Source: Holophagae bacterium (GTDB lineage: Bacteria; Acidobacteriota; Holophagae; Acanthopleuribacterales; Acanthopleuribacteraceae). Taken from it: a DNA stretch of 64,000 nucleotides. Below are positions 18,986 through 29,715 of the stretch, in pieces. The notes beneath the pieces are model-generated. The model was given only the letters and a program-made list of their open reading frames with translations. It made no database searches and had not been told where the DNA came from. A program made the position numbers and the translations under genes. The first letter of the stretch is position 1; each line of letters starts with the position of its first letter. The stretch spans positions 1,481,960 to 1,545,959 of the forward strand of contig JAUIFE010000001.1 in the NCBI GenBank assembly GCA_030429565.1. Reading direction: 5' to 3'.

Positions 18986-21826
18986 ATGAAGATTAAGGCC
19001 TTACTCTTTGCCGCCCTTTCCTGTTCGCTCCTATTCGCCCAAACGAACGAAACGGGCTCAATCACCGGTATCGTGATCGACAGCAACGGTTTCCCACTCA
19101 AAGGGGTTACTGTTAAATGTACGCAACCGGACGGCTCCTACCCACAAGCCGCTTTTACCAACGAGATCGGCATGTACCGCATTCTTTTCCTGCAGCCAGG
19201 CGAATGGGAACTGACCTTCAGCGCGGACAACAAACCCACCAAAAAAGTAACCGGTGTGATCGTCAACGCGACCCAATACGAAGTGGTCGACATGTTGCTC
19301 GAATCGCAAAGCGTCAACCAAACGCTGACGGTTACCGCGGCGCGCGAATTGATTCAGCGCGCCACGACCGAAACCAACTACCAGTTGGATTTGGAAGAGA
19401 TTAAAGCGTTACCGCTGTCACGTACCGCCAACGATCTGCTCGAATTGGTGCCAGGCGCAAGTACGCGTGGTATCTTCGGCGGCTCGGGCGAACAAGCCAA
19501 CAGCTACACCCTCGACGGTGTATCGGTTACCTCAACCGGTTTCGGCGGCTCGTTCTTGCTGCCGAACGTCAACTGGATCAAAGAATTCCAGGTAAAAGGC
19601 CTGGGTGCCGGCGCCGAGTACGGCAACTTCCAGGGCGGTCTGGTTAACATCGTAACCAAATCCGGTAGCAACACATTCAGTGGTTCCGCGCACATCATCC
19701 ACGAAACGGATTCCTGGAACTCCAGCACCTTGCAGCCTGGCTTTACCGGCACGGAAGTAGATACGTTCCAAGAGTTTAACGCCGACGTTGCCGGCGCAAT
19801 TATCAAAGATAAACTCTACTACTTCTTCTCGGTGGCCCAGCAAACAAGGGACACCAATGTGGTCAATGCCTTCGCACCAGACGCGGCTACCACAATTTCG
19901 TTCTTCGATACGCAAATCACCTCTCAGGAAACCAAAATCTACAGCAAGTTGACCTGGCAGTTGGGTCAATTCGACACGCTTAACTTCGTGTTGAGCCTTG
20001 ACGATTTGACCACCGACAACCGCGGCTTCAGCAACTTCACCACACCCAACGCCGCCTTTGACCAAGACTCTCCCGCGTTGGTCTACAACCTGTCTTGGAA
20101 CCACATCTTCAGCAACAGTAACTTTCTGGAGATCAAATTCACGGGTTACAACCCCGAAGACAATCGCAACGCGATCAACGGCAACCGTCCCGGCGCCATT
20201 CAGTTGGGCGGTTTCGGTTTCCGCGGCATCAACGTGTCGACAGAAGTGGCCCGCGAACTGGAAAACAACTCCGTACGTGCGGTTTACAACGCGTTCTTCA
20301 ACATCGGCTCCAGCCGCCACAACCTTAAAGTGGGCGCCGAGTCCATCGTTGGCGGTTTTGTCGATGAGGTCACCCGTACGGGCGGCTTCACTTGGCGGCC
20401 GGTTTTGACCTCAACCTTCGCCGATATCGAAGATTCCAGTAACTGGGACGCGGTCTTATCTCAGTGGGGCGGCGACAGCCGTCTCGACGCCGAAACCACC
20501 ACCACAGCGTTCTTTGTCCAAGACGAAATCAAGTTGGGTGACCGCTTGGATTTGAGTGTGGGTTTGCGCTTCTCCGATTGGTCGGGTGAAATCACACCGG
20601 GCTTCAACGGCGGCGGTGCCTTTGAGGCCATGTCCGATTCAGCCATGGCACCCCGCATCGGTTTGACCTACGACATTTCCGGTAACAACACTTTGGTCGC
20701 ACGTGCTCACTACGGCCGTTACTACCAAAACATGTTCGCTGATCAGTACCAGCGCAGTGCCGGTGCCAACCTGCAGGCTTCCAACTTGCTGGAATTCTAC
20801 CTGTGGAACAGCGACACACCGCCGGATCTGAGTGTCGACTACAACTTGGGTAACCGCGATCAGTACTTCGTACCGTTCACCAACTTGGACAACACACCGA
20901 CCACCGGTCGTGTCGATAACTACCGTCAGGCCTACACCGATCAGCTCGTTTTCGCCCTTGAAAAGCAGTTCCTGGAACGCTGGAAAGTGGGTTTCAACTA
21001 CATCGACCGCGAAAACCACGACATCCTGGTCCTCGCCGACCGCAATATCAACAGCAACTACGTCCGCTACGACAACGTCACCGTGTCCAGCCCGGTCTTC
21101 GACGCCAACGGCGACGTGGTCGGCCGCACGCCGTTAACCACGCTTTCCAGCTTGTTTGTTCCCGTCAGCGACGGGTTTCAACAAGACTTGGTGCTGACCA
21201 GCGATACCGGCGCGTTCCGTGAAGTGGAGCAAATCCACTTGACCTTGGACGGTTCCGGCGAAAAGTGGAGCATGCGCGCGTCGATCGTCAACAGCGACAT
21301 CGTCGGTAACTTCTACTCGGTTTCCGGTAACGAAGACGTCAACGGTTTCATTATTGATCCGTTCGTCAACCCCAACGAAGCGATCAACGGCAGCGGTAAT
21401 CTGCCTGGCTACAGCGAGTGGGAATACAAGTTGAATTTCGTCTACCAGTTGCCCTGGAATTTCCGGGTCGCAGGTTTCTACCGCATGCGCTCTGGCGAGT
21501 TCTACACCGACACCTACTCGGTTAACGCCGGTGACTTCTTCACCGTCAATGGCCAAGATCTGGACGGCGATTTGATCGCCGGCGTCACCGATCAGCAAAT
21601 CCTGTTGGATTCGCGCGGATCGCAAGAACTGGAAAACGTATCGACGCTGGATCTCCGACTCGAGTACTTGGTTGATTTGGGCGGCGGCCGCTTGAGTTTG
21701 GCCTTCGACGCTTTCAACCTTTTCAACGAAGACGAAGTCACCGAAATCAACGCTGATATCTCCGGCCAGTCCTTCTTCCGTCAGCGTCCACGCACGATCC
21801 AATTCAAAGGGACCTATAGCTGGTAA
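18986..21826 (+). CDS. Oar-like TonB-dependent receptor with carboxypeptidase-regulatory domain
   Basis: A 946-residue outer-membrane protein. A signal peptide (1-19, MKIKALLFAALSCSLLFAQ) is followed by a CarboxypepD_reg-like Ig-fold domain (about 22-105: GSITGIVIDSNGFPLKGVTV). A TonB plug comes next (about 110-230: LSRTANDLLELVPG, YTLDGVSVT, IKEFQVKGLGAGAEYGNFQG, GLVNIVTKSGSNTFSG). The large barrel ends in TIQFKGTYSW, with an aromatic last residue. This arrangement is typical of the Oar/SusC-related receptors expanded in Acidobacteriota. The ligand is unknown. The ATG at 18986 is chosen over one at 18914 because AGAGG precedes it and the signal peptide starts here. Confidence 0.93.
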   Translation: MKIKALLFAALSCSLLFAQTNETGSITGIVIDSNGFPLKGVTVKCTQPDGSYPQAAFTNEIGMYRILFLQPGEWELTFSADNKPTKKVTGVIVNATQYEVVDMLLESQSVNQTLTVTAARELIQRATTETNYQLDLEEIKALPLSRTANDLLELVPGASTRGIFGGSGEQANSYTLDGVSVTSTGFGGSFLLPNVNWIKEFQVKGLGAGAEYGNFQGGLVNIVTKSGSNTFSGSAHIIHETDSWNSSTLQPGFTGTEVDTFQEFNADVAGAIIKDKLYYFFSVAQQTRDTNVVNAFAPDAATTISFFDTQITSQETKIYSKLTWQLGQFDTLNFVLSLDDLTTDNRGFSNFTTPNAAFDQDSPALVYNLSWNHIFSNSNFLEIKFTGYNPEDNRNAINGNRPGAIQLGGFGFRGINVSTEVARELENNSVRAVYNAFFNIGSSRHNLKVGAESIVGGFVDEVTRTGGFTWRPVLTSTFADIEDSSNWDAVLSQWGGDSRLDAETTTTAFFVQDEIKLGDRLDLSVGLRFSDWSGEITPGFNGGGAFEAMSDSAMAPRIGLTYDISGNNTLVARAHYGRYYQNMFADQYQRSAGANLQASNLLEFYLWNSDTPPDLSVDYNLGNRDQYFVPFTNLDNTPTTGRVDNYRQAYTDQLVFALEKQFLERWKVGFNYIDRENHDILVLADRNINSNYVRYDNVTVSSPVFDANGDVVGRTPLTTLSSLFVPVSDGFQQDLVLTSDTGAFREVEQIHLTLDGSGEKWSMRASIVNSDIVGNFYSVSGNEDVNGFIIDPFVNPNEAINGSGNLPGYSEWEYKLNFVYQLPWNFRVAGFYRMRSGEFYTDTYSVNAGDFFTVNGQDLDGDLIAGVTDQQILLDSRGSQELENVSTLDLRLEYLVDLGGGRLSLAFDAFNLFNEDEVTEINADISGQSFFRQRPRTIQFKGTYSW

Positions 21827-21860
21827 AACCGGTCCCACTTAGAATCACGAACGCTAACCG

Positions 21861-21890
21861 AACGGTCGCCCAAGGGCGGCCGTTTTTTTT
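21861..21890 (+). terminator. Terminator of the Oar-like receptor gene
   Basis: Stem AACGGTCGCCC/GGGCGGCCGTT with an AA loop, followed by eight T. A second hairpin (GGCCCGCC/GGCGGGCC, 21891-21910) follows at once and ends in ATTTTG. Confidence 0.92.
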
Positions 21891-21910
21891 GGCCCGCCAC
21901 CAGGCGGGCC

Positions 21911-22511
21911 AATTTTGTTAGGCCGTCATCCAATCAAAAAGAACCCCCTAAAACGATGGCGATCCGTTTTCATAGAAGCGCAAAAGCAGGGTAAGAAAAT
22001 GGATTAAAAAAGCGCAAAAACGCTGATTGAAAAGCCACGCCGAGGCTGTGATTCGCGCATTTCACGCGTCCTGGACACAAAAACACAAGCACTTTATTTA
22101 CAGCTTTTACAGATATCAATTCAGCGTTTCACAAGCTGAAACGGCCCCTTTTCAGCTTGATTTTCAGACCCTCACGCCGGTGGCCTCCCGTAAGATGACG
22201 CCAGTTCTTCAACGCACGATCACCGTCCTTATAAATGCCTCACCCACCACACGCGATCAGCGGCGCCGCGGTTCCCCCACCCGGCCAAAGCCCACAGTCA
22301 GGATGCGTGACCACCATTGGGTGCTGGGTGATTGTTGCTCCCATTGCTTACGCGTTCTGAAGAACACGCTGTCATCCCCCTAATTTCCATCGATCCCCCC
22401 CGGCCATGGCGTCATCCGCCGCCGCGCGGTGACCTTTGCGTCACTGCAACGGCCAAACTCCGCCCACAGGTGGGTTTGGTTTCACTGTCTGAAAAAAGAG
22501 GAGAGAACAAG
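21911..22511. other. Leader region of the lipid-synthase operon
   Basis: 600 bases between the terminator and the first synthase start codon. The promoter and any regulator-binding sites of the large operon are expected here, but I found no high-quality -35/-10 pair. No small gene is supported. Confidence 0.4.
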
Positions 22512-25500
22512 ATGGTCCCGGCACAAAATCAACCTTCGTTTCCCGAACCCCAACTATCGCCGTCGCTGCCGACAATTCTGGCGATCACGCCGTTTGAGTG
22601 CCCTGATCTCAAACTTTTCCGCGCCATGCAACAGCCTGCCCACACCTTGGCAGTACTCGACTTGGGGCACGACCCCGCCAAAGCAAACGAAGTTTTGACT
22701 TTGTGCGGTTCACAACAGCTAACGGCAGTCCGTCTTAGCGGCTGCACCACAGGCGAACTCACCCCCGGCCTGCCGTCACAAACGGCGATCATTACCGATG
22801 TGAACCATCCCGATTTGGCGACCTTATGCCAAAACCACCGGGTCTTCCTCCAGGTTCACGACCTCGCAGAAGCGCAACAAGCACAAACACTTCCGGTAAC
22901 GGCGCTCATCGCAAAAGGCGCCGAGAGCGGCGGTCGTATTGGTCGCGAAAGCAGTTTCATTTTATTTCAACGTCTGTTGCGCGCCGACTTGAACCTGCCG
23001 GTTTATGTCCAGGGCGGCATCGGGCGCCATACGGCGGCGGCCGTCATGGCGGCAGGCGCCGCCGGCGTGGTGTTAGACACCCAACTGGCGCTGTTCCCCG
23101 AAAGTGAATTAAGCACGGCAACACGCCGTTTCCTGCAAGGCTTGGACGGCGGTGAAAGTAAGGTGGTCGACGGGGTGCGTTTCCTGGCCAAACCCGGCAG
23201 TGCGGGCCACACAACCCAAGCCACAACGGCATCAGCTCTGTTTGCGATCACGGGCAAAGACGACCCCACCCAAGCGTTGTTATGCGCGGGTCAAGATGTC
23301 GGCCAAGCTAAATGGGCGGTCGATAAATTCGGTCGTGTGGTCGATTACCTGAATGCGGTCGCCGAAGCGGTCAGCGGCCATCTCAAACAAGCCAACGCGC
23401 TGCAACCCCTGGCACCCAATAGCGCGTTGGCACAGCAACACCAAACGCGTTACCCCATTGCCCAAGGCCCGATGACCCGTGTCAGTGATAACGCCGACTT
23501 CGCACTGGCGGTCGCCGAAAACGGCGCGTTACCCTTCTTGGCTCTGTCGCTGATGCGTGAAAAACAAGCGCGCACTTTGTTGGAAGAAACCCGCGAGAAG
23601 CTGGGCGAAAAAAGTTGGGGCGTCGGCATCTTGGGATTTGCACCGCCCGAAATCCGCGATTGTCATTTGGCCCTGATCCGCGAATTCCAGCCTAAAGTGG
23701 TTTTAATTGCAGGCGGACGCCCCTCACAAGCCCGCTCCTTGGAACAGCTCGGCATTCAAACCTACCTGCACGTGCCCGCCCCCGGCCTGCTGGACCTCTT
23801 CTTGAAAGACGGCGCGCGCGGCTTTGTGTTCGAAGGGCGCGAATGCGGCGGTCACGTTGGCCCACGCATGAGTTTTCCACTGTGGGAGCAACAAATCGAA
23901 AAGCTGCTCACCTTTGACGATTGTCACGAGTTGAAGTTGCTGTTTGCCGGCGGCATTCACGACGCAGCTTCGGCGGCAATGGTGGCGGCGATGACGGCAC
24001 CTTTGGCGGCACGCGGCGCCAAGATCGGCGTTCTGATGGGCACGGCCTACATCGGCACGGAAGAAGCCGTCGCCGCCGGCGCAGTGTTGGAGACCTACCA
24101 GCAACAGGTTTTGGAGCACGCGGAAACGACGCTCTTGGAAACGGCGCCAGGACACGCGACACGTTGTTTGGCGACCCCCTTTGTCGACGCTTTCGAAGAA
24201 GAGAAACAACGCCTGAAACAGAGCGACCAGGATGACCAAACAATTTGGCAAAATCTGGAACAGCTCAATGTGGGCCGGCTGCGCATTGCCAGTAAAGGGA
24301 TCGAACGCGTCGGCGACCAACTGGTTGCGGTCGACCACACGCGTCAGTTAACCGAAGGCATGTACATGATTGGCCAAGTCGCGCACATGATGGCGCAACG
24401 CCAAACGATGGCGGACCTACACGCGGAAGTAAGCGCGGGCGCAACAGCCTTGTTGGCCAAACAGGCAGCGGCCGAGCGCCCCGCGACGACCAAAACAACC
24501 GATCTGGCGATTGTCGGCATGGCCTGCATTTATCCCGGCGCGCCCGACCTCGACACGTACTGGCACAACATTGTCCACGGTCATGACGCGGTCACAGAGG
24601 TCCCGGAAGAACGCTGGCGTGTGGCGGATTACTACGATCCCAACGGCAAAGGCGGCGACGGTAAAACGGGCTGTAAGTGGGGCGGCTTCATCGACAATAT
24701 TCCCTTCAACCCACTAGAATACGGTATTCCGCCCCAATCTCTGGCGGCGATAGAACCGACACAACTGCTGGCTTTGGAAGTAGCCAAACGCGCCCTGGAC
24801 GACGCGGGTTACAGTGAAAAACCGTTTGCGCGCGACCGAACCTCGGTGATTTTCGGCGCGGAATCAGGCACGGACTTAGCCGGTGCCTACGGTTTCCGCA
24901 ACATCTTTAAACACTACCTGGGCGACATGCCCGCGGAATTGGACGCGGCCCTGCCGACGCTGACCGAAGACTCGTTCCCCGGTGTTTTGGCCAACGTCAT
25001 CTCGGGTCGCATCGCCAACCGCTTGGACTTGGGCGGTTGTAACTACACGGTTGACGCGGCCTGTGCGAGTTCGCTGGCGGCGGTGGAACTGGCGGCGAAA
25101 GAGCTGAACTGCGGCACCAGTGACATGGTGCTGGCAGGTGGTGCCGATCTGCACAACAGCATTAACGACTACCTGATGTTCTCAAGTGTCCACGCCTTGT
25201 CGCGCAAAGGCCGCTGCCGCTCGTTTGACAGCGAAGCGGACGGCATCGTGCTGGGCGAAGGCGTCGCGGTGGTGGTCCTGAAACGCTTGGCCGACGCCGA
25301 AGCAGACGGCGACCGCATCTACGCGGTGCTGAAAGGCATCGCCGGGGCCAGCGACGGTAAGAGCCTGGGTCTGACGGCACCGCGCAAAGAGGGTCAAAAA
25401 CGAACCTTGGAACGCGCCTACCGTGCATCGGGCTTGGCGGCGGGCGATGTCGGTCTGGTAGAAGCACACGGCACAGGCACAGTCGTCGGCGACCGCACGG

Positions 25501-28500
25501 AAATGCAAACGCTGACGGAGGTCTTCAGCGAAGCGGGCGCGGTGCCCGGTTCCTGCACGCTCGGTTCGGTGAAAAGTCAAATCGGTCACACCAAGTGTGC
25601 GGCGGGTCTGGCGGGTTTCATCAAGGTTGCTAAAGCCTTGCACCACCGCATTTTACCGCCGACAAACCACGTCGAACGACCCAATCCAATTTTCGAGGCG
25701 GCACCCAGTCCGTTCCGCCTCGAAAACGAAGCACGTCCTTGGCTACAAACCAACCGCATCGCGGGCGTCAGCGCCTTTGGTTTCGGCGGCACCAACTTCC
25801 ACGCGGTGCTGGCGGAAGCGCCGGCAACGCCTGGCTCGGCCAAATTGGGCTTTGAGCAATGGTCCCACGAGCTGTTCCTAATGCGCGGCGCCTCACGCAA
25901 CGAAGCCCGCGAAACAGCGGCTAAGTTGCGGCCCTTCGCCACGCTGGAAAGCCGCGTCAGCCTGCGCGATTTGAGCCTAACCGCCTGCACGACCAGTGAC
26001 GCCCCGGTTTGGTTTGCCTTCACGGCGCGCGACAAAACGGAGCTCGACCACAAATTGGCGGCCATTTGCGACGGCGTCGCCCACCAAAAGGTTTACCCCT
26101 ACAGCGGCGAGGTCGGCGGCAAAATCGCCTTCCTCTTCCCGGGTCAAGGCAGCCAACGCCCGCATATGATGAGCGACTTGCTGGTGGCGTTCCCGGAATG
26201 CCAAGCGGTTGCGGCACGCGCGGGCGACCTGTGCGACACCTGGTTCCCGGCCAAAGCGTTCCAACCGGAAACACGCCGCGCCCAGCAAAAAGCCATCACG
26301 GACACCCGCATCGCGCAGCCGCTGCTCGGCTTGGCGGGTTACCTAACCTTCCACATTATGCAGCGTTTCGGCGTCAAGCCGGAAGCCTTCGCGGGCCACA
26401 GCTACGGAGAACTGACGGCCCTGTGCGCGGCGGGCGCCCTCAGTCTCAACGATTTGGTCCCGCTGAGCCGCGGTCGCGCCGAAAGCATGCTGGCGGCGGC
26501 GCCACAGGATCCCGGCACGATGGCGGCGGTCAAGGCCTCGGCCGATGCGGTTGAAGCCCATATCGCGGGTTTGGACATGGTGGTGGCGGCCAACCACAAC
26601 AGCCCACGCCAAACGGTAATTTCGGGACCGACCTTGGCGATTGAAAAAGCCATGATCCGTTTGGAAGAAGCGGGTTTGAGCTGCAAAAAGATCCCTGTCG
26701 CCTGCGCCTTCCACAGCCCGGTTTTGGCAGCGGCGGAGGACCTGTTCGCACAACACTTGGCCGGCACGGCCTTCAACGAACCACAGCATCCGGTCTACGC
26801 CAACTTGACGGCGGAACCACACGACACCGATGCGGGTGCGATCCGCACCACGCTGGCGCGCCACTTGGTCAACCCGGTTCTGTTCCAAAGCCAAATTGAA
26901 AACATGTATCGCGACGGCGTGCGTTGCTTCGTCGAGGTGGGACCCGGCGGCGTCTTGGCGCAACTGACCCACAAGATCCTCGGTGAAAAACCACACCTGA
27001 GCCTGACGACGGAAGGTCAAGGCATGGAACGGCTGTTGGACACACTGGCACAACTGGCAGCGCAAGGGCATGGTGTCGATCCCACCACGCTGTTGCAGGA
27101 ACGCGGCGCGCAAGTGGTTGACCTAAATGGCGCGGTCCCCAAACTGCACGCGGCAACCTGGCTGGTCAACGGCCAAATCGCCCGTCCGCTCAAGGGCAAG
27201 CAGCCACCACACGCGCTCAAATTGCTCGACGCACCGATTGCACTACCGATGGGCCAGGCCATGCCGCCCGCGACCGCCGTCGAGCGCGATCAAGCCGTAT
27301 TGACCTACTTGCAGGGGGTACGCGAAATGGTCCAGGCCGGTCGCCAGATTATGTCGCAGTACCTGGGTCAAGGCATGCCGATGTTGCCCATGGGTCACGC
27401 GGACGTCCCCATGATGGCACCGCTGGATCCAACCACCTTTGGCGCGCCCAACCAAAATTGGCCGGCGGTCGGACCGACCATCGCCGATGCGGTCGAAAGC
27501 GCGCCAACGCCGCCGGCCCTGGTACCCCAACGCGATGTCAAAGCCACGCTGCTCGAAATTGTGGCAGACCGCACCGGTTACCCCGAAGACATGCTCGACC
27601 TGGATTTGGACTTGGAAGCAGACCTCTCGATTGACTCGATCAAACGCATCGAAATTATCGGTGAGTTGGCCGAGCAGTTGGGCTTCAAAGAGAACTTAAC
27701 CGACGGCAACAGCGACGAAATGATGGAAGCATTGGCAGCGCAAAAATCGCTGCGGGCGATGCTGACCTGGCTGGAAGAAATTCTACCGGCACCGACCGCG
27801 GTCGCGGCCACGGTTGAAGAAGCGGTTGAAGCGACACCCCAAGTCGACATGAAACAACTGTTGTTGGCCATTGTCAGCGAACGCACGGGTTACCCCGAAG
27901 ACGTGCTCGAACTGGATTTGGACCTCGAGGCGGACCTCTCCATTGATTCGATCAAACGCCTGGAAATTGTCGGCGAATTGGCGGAACAAACGGGTTTCTC
28001 CACGGCAAGCGAGAACCAGGACGAACTGGTCGAATCACTGGCGGCGATGAAAACGCTGCGGGCGATAGTGGAATGGCTGGAACAGGGTCGCGACAACGCG
28101 GCGGCTGAACCCAAGGCAGTGACGGCGACAGCGGCGGCGGCTCCAGATCCGAGCTTGGCGGAGGTATCCCGTTTCATTCTGACACTCGACCAAGCACCCC
28201 TGGTGGTAAAAGGCGACTTCCTGCTCAAGGACAAACACTTCCTAATCACCGACGACACACTGGGTCTGGCACCGTTACTGGCGGTTCGCCTGCAAAACCA
28301 CGACGCCCGCGTCCGGATTATCAACATCGACGAAACGGGCGGCGATTGGGGCAAGGTCGACGGCCTGATCCACCTGGCCGGTTTGGCACCCCAAGCGGAT
28401 GTCTCGGACGTCAAAACCTTCTTCAAAATGATGCAAACCCTGTTAGCGGGCGGCGCCGGTTACCTGCTGGCGGCGGGCGGCCTGGGTGGCGCATTCGGTC

Positions 28501-29624
28501 ACTACAGTGCGGCCGACCATCGCGGCGACGCCTACGGACGCGGCGGCGGCCTGGCGGGTCTCATCAAAACGGTGGCCAAAGAACTGCCCGAAATCCGCAC
28601 GCACTGGGTTGATCTGGACCCGGACGAGAGCCTGGAGCACTTGGCCGATTACCTGGAAGCCGAACTCTTGGCGGACAACCCGCTGACCGAGGTGGCCTAC
28701 AAGAAGGGCGAGCGGCGCGCGGTCAAACTGATTGAGGCCCGCTTGGATGCGGAGATGAAAAACCGCGTCGGCAAGTTGCAACTGGACAAGGACAGCGTGG
28801 TGGTCATCACCGGCGGCGCACGCGGCATCACGGCCAAAATCGCGCTGGAACTGGCGCGTCAATACGGCTGCAAAATGGAGCTGGTCGGGCGATCAGCTTG
28901 GCCGGACCAGGCGGAAGACGCGGCCACGGTCGGTGCCGAGGACCTGCGTGCCCTGCGCAAGATCCTGATCCAACAGGGCGACAAGAAAACGCCGGCGGAA
29001 ATTGAGCGCGCGGCGAGCCGGATTCTGGCGCAACGGGAGATGCGCCGCAATCTGGCAGCGATGGAAGCCTGCGGCAGTAAAGTGCGGTATCACTCGCTCG
29101 ACGTACGCGACCACGCGGCCTTCGAAAACTTCATCGACGAGGTTTACGACCACCACGGCCACATTGAGGGTGTCATCCACGGCGCCGGAGTGGTGGAGGA
29201 CAAGCTGCTGCGCCACAAAACGGCGGAAAGCTTCGAACGCGTCTTCGACACCAAGGTCTTCGGCGCACTGGTGCTCGCCAAGAAGCTGCGTGCAGAAACC
29301 CGCTTCGTGGTGTTCTTCAGCTCGGTGGCGGGCGCTTTCGGCAACCGCGGTCAAATCGACTACGCGGCCGCCAACGATGTGCTCGACAAAATCGCCCACG
29401 CCCTGCAAACCCGCATCAAGGGACGCGTCGTCTCGATTAACTGGGGACCCTGGGCCGGTCAAGGCATGGTTTCCCCCGAACTGGAACGCGAGTACAACCG
29501 ACGCGGCATTGGGTTGATTCCCATCGATTCCGGGGTAAGCGCATTCATGAACGAGCTGACCCACGGCCGCGCCGACGATACCCAAGTCGTGCTGATGTGC
29601 GCGCAACCGGAGAGCATGCGATAG
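22512..29624 (+). CDS. Type I secondary-lipid/PUFA-type synthase: two PfaD-like domains-KS-AT-ACP-ACP-KR
   Basis: A 2,370-residue cytosolic megasynthase. Residues about 25-240 and 310-660 are two TIM-barrel domains like nitronate monooxygenase/PfaD enoyl reductases (GAESGGRIG near 136; YPIAQGPMTR near 313; GRECGGHVGPR). The ketosynthase spans about 663-1100, with Cys851 (DAACASS), His986 (EAHGTGT) and His1026 (GHTKCAAG). The acyltransferase spans about 1200-1500, with Ser1297 (GHSYGE) and His1401. Two PUFA-style carrier domains have Ser1709 and Ser1813 (both in LSIDSIKR). The KR has a structural half, then ITGGARGIT near 2098 and Tyr2284 (DYAAAND). All core residues are intact. No dehydratase or thioesterase is present; the DH is in the next gene. 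ATG at 22512 is set by AGAGGAGA upstream. Confidence 0.93.
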   Translation: MVPAQNQPSFPEPQLSPSLPTILAITPFECPDLKLFRAMQQPAHTLAVLDLGHDPAKANEVLTLCGSQQLTAVRLSGCTTGELTPGLPSQTAIITDVNHPDLATLCQNHRVFLQVHDLAEAQQAQTLPVTALIAKGAESGGRIGRESSFILFQRLLRADLNLPVYVQGGIGRHTAAAVMAAGAAGVVLDTQLALFPESELSTATRRFLQGLDGGESKVVDGVRFLAKPGSAGHTTQATTASALFAITGKDDPTQALLCAGQDVGQAKWAVDKFGRVVDYLNAVAEAVSGHLKQANALQPLAPNSALAQQHQTRYPIAQGPMTRVSDNADFALAVAENGALPFLALSLMREKQARTLLEETREKLGEKSWGVGILGFAPPEIRDCHLALIREFQPKVVLIAGGRPSQARSLEQLGIQTYLHVPAPGLLDLFLKDGARGFVFEGRECGGHVGPRMSFPLWEQQIEKLLTFDDCHELKLLFAGGIHDAASAAMVAAMTAPLAARGAKIGVLMGTAYIGTEEAVAAGAVLETYQQQVLEHAETTLLETAPGHATRCLATPFVDAFEEEKQRLKQSDQDDQTIWQNLEQLNVGRLRIASKGIERVGDQLVAVDHTRQLTEGMYMIGQVAHMMAQRQTMADLHAEVSAGATALLAKQAAAERPATTKTTDLAIVGMACIYPGAPDLDTYWHNIVHGHDAVTEVPEERWRVADYYDPNGKGGDGKTGCKWGGFIDNIPFNPLEYGIPPQSLAAIEPTQLLALEVAKRALDDAGYSEKPFARDRTSVIFGAESGTDLAGAYGFRNIFKHYLGDMPAELDAALPTLTEDSFPGVLANVISGRIANRLDLGGCNYTVDAACASSLAAVELAAKELNCGTSDMVLAGGADLHNSINDYLMFSSVHALSRKGRCRSFDSEADGIVLGEGVAVVVLKRLADAEADGDRIYAVLKGIAGASDGKSLGLTAPRKEGQKRTLERAYRASGLAAGDVGLVEAHGTGTVVGDRTEMQTLTEVFSEAGAVPGSCTLGSVKSQIGHTKCAAGLAGFIKVAKALHHRILPPTNHVERPNPIFEAAPSPFRLENEARPWLQTNRIAGVSAFGFGGTNFHAVLAEAPATPGSAKLGFEQWSHELFLMRGASRNEARETAAKLRPFATLESRVSLRDLSLTACTTSDAPVWFAFTARDKTELDHKLAAICDGVAHQKVYPYSGEVGGKIAFLFPGQGSQRPHMMSDLLVAFPECQAVAARAGDLCDTWFPAKAFQPETRRAQQKAITDTRIAQPLLGLAGYLTFHIMQRFGVKPEAFAGHSYGELTALCAAGALSLNDLVPLSRGRAESMLAAAPQDPGTMAAVKASADAVEAHIAGLDMVVAANHNSPRQTVISGPTLAIEKAMIRLEEAGLSCKKIPVACAFHSPVLAAAEDLFAQHLAGTAFNEPQHPVYANLTAEPHDTDAGAIRTTLARHLVNPVLFQSQIENMYRDGVRCFVEVGPGGVLAQLTHKILGEKPHLSLTTEGQGMERLLDTLAQLAAQGHGVDPTTLLQERGAQVVDLNGAVPKLHAATWLVNGQIARPLKGKQPPHALKLLDAPIALPMGQAMPPATAVERDQAVLTYLQGVREMVQAGRQIMSQYLGQGMPMLPMGHADVPMMAPLDPTTFGAPNQNWPAVGPTIADAVESAPTPPALVPQRDVKATLLEIVADRTGYPEDMLDLDLDLEADLSIDSIKRIEIIGELAEQLGFKENLTDGNSDEMMEALAAQKSLRAMLTWLEEILPAPTAVAATVEEAVEATPQVDMKQLLLAIVSERTGYPEDVLELDLDLEADLSIDSIKRLEIVGELAEQTGFSTASENQDELVESLAAMKTLRAIVEWLEQGRDNAAAEPKAVTATAAAAPDPSLAEVSRFILTLDQAPLVVKGDFLLKDKHFLITDDTLGLAPLLAVRLQNHDARVRIINIDETGGDWGKVDGLIHLAGLAPQADVSDVKTFFKMMQTLLAGGAGYLLAAGGLGGAFGHYSAADHRGDAYGRGGGLAGLIKTVAKELPEIRTHWVDLDPDESLEHLADYLEAELLADNPLTEVAYKKGERRAVKLIEARLDAEMKNRVGKLQLDKDSVVVITGGARGITAKIALELARQYGCKMELVGRSAWPDQAEDAATVGAEDLRALRKILIQQGDKKTPAEIERAASRILAQREMRRNLAAMEACGSKVRYHSLDVRDHAAFENFIDEVYDHHGHIEGVIHGAGVVEDKLLRHKTAESFERVFDTKVFGALVLAKKLRAETRFVVFFSSVAGAFGNRGQIDYAAANDVLDKIAHALQTRIKGRVVSINWGPWAGQGMVSPELEREYNRRGIGLIPIDSGVSAFMNELTHGRADDTQVVLMCAQPESMR

Positions 29625-29715
29625 CCCCGACGGGGTCGGTTCCGACCGGCCCCGCACCGCCCCGCGAAGCGTTAACCGGCTCCGGCCAAGGCTTTAAAGC
29701 ACAGAGGACAGCACC

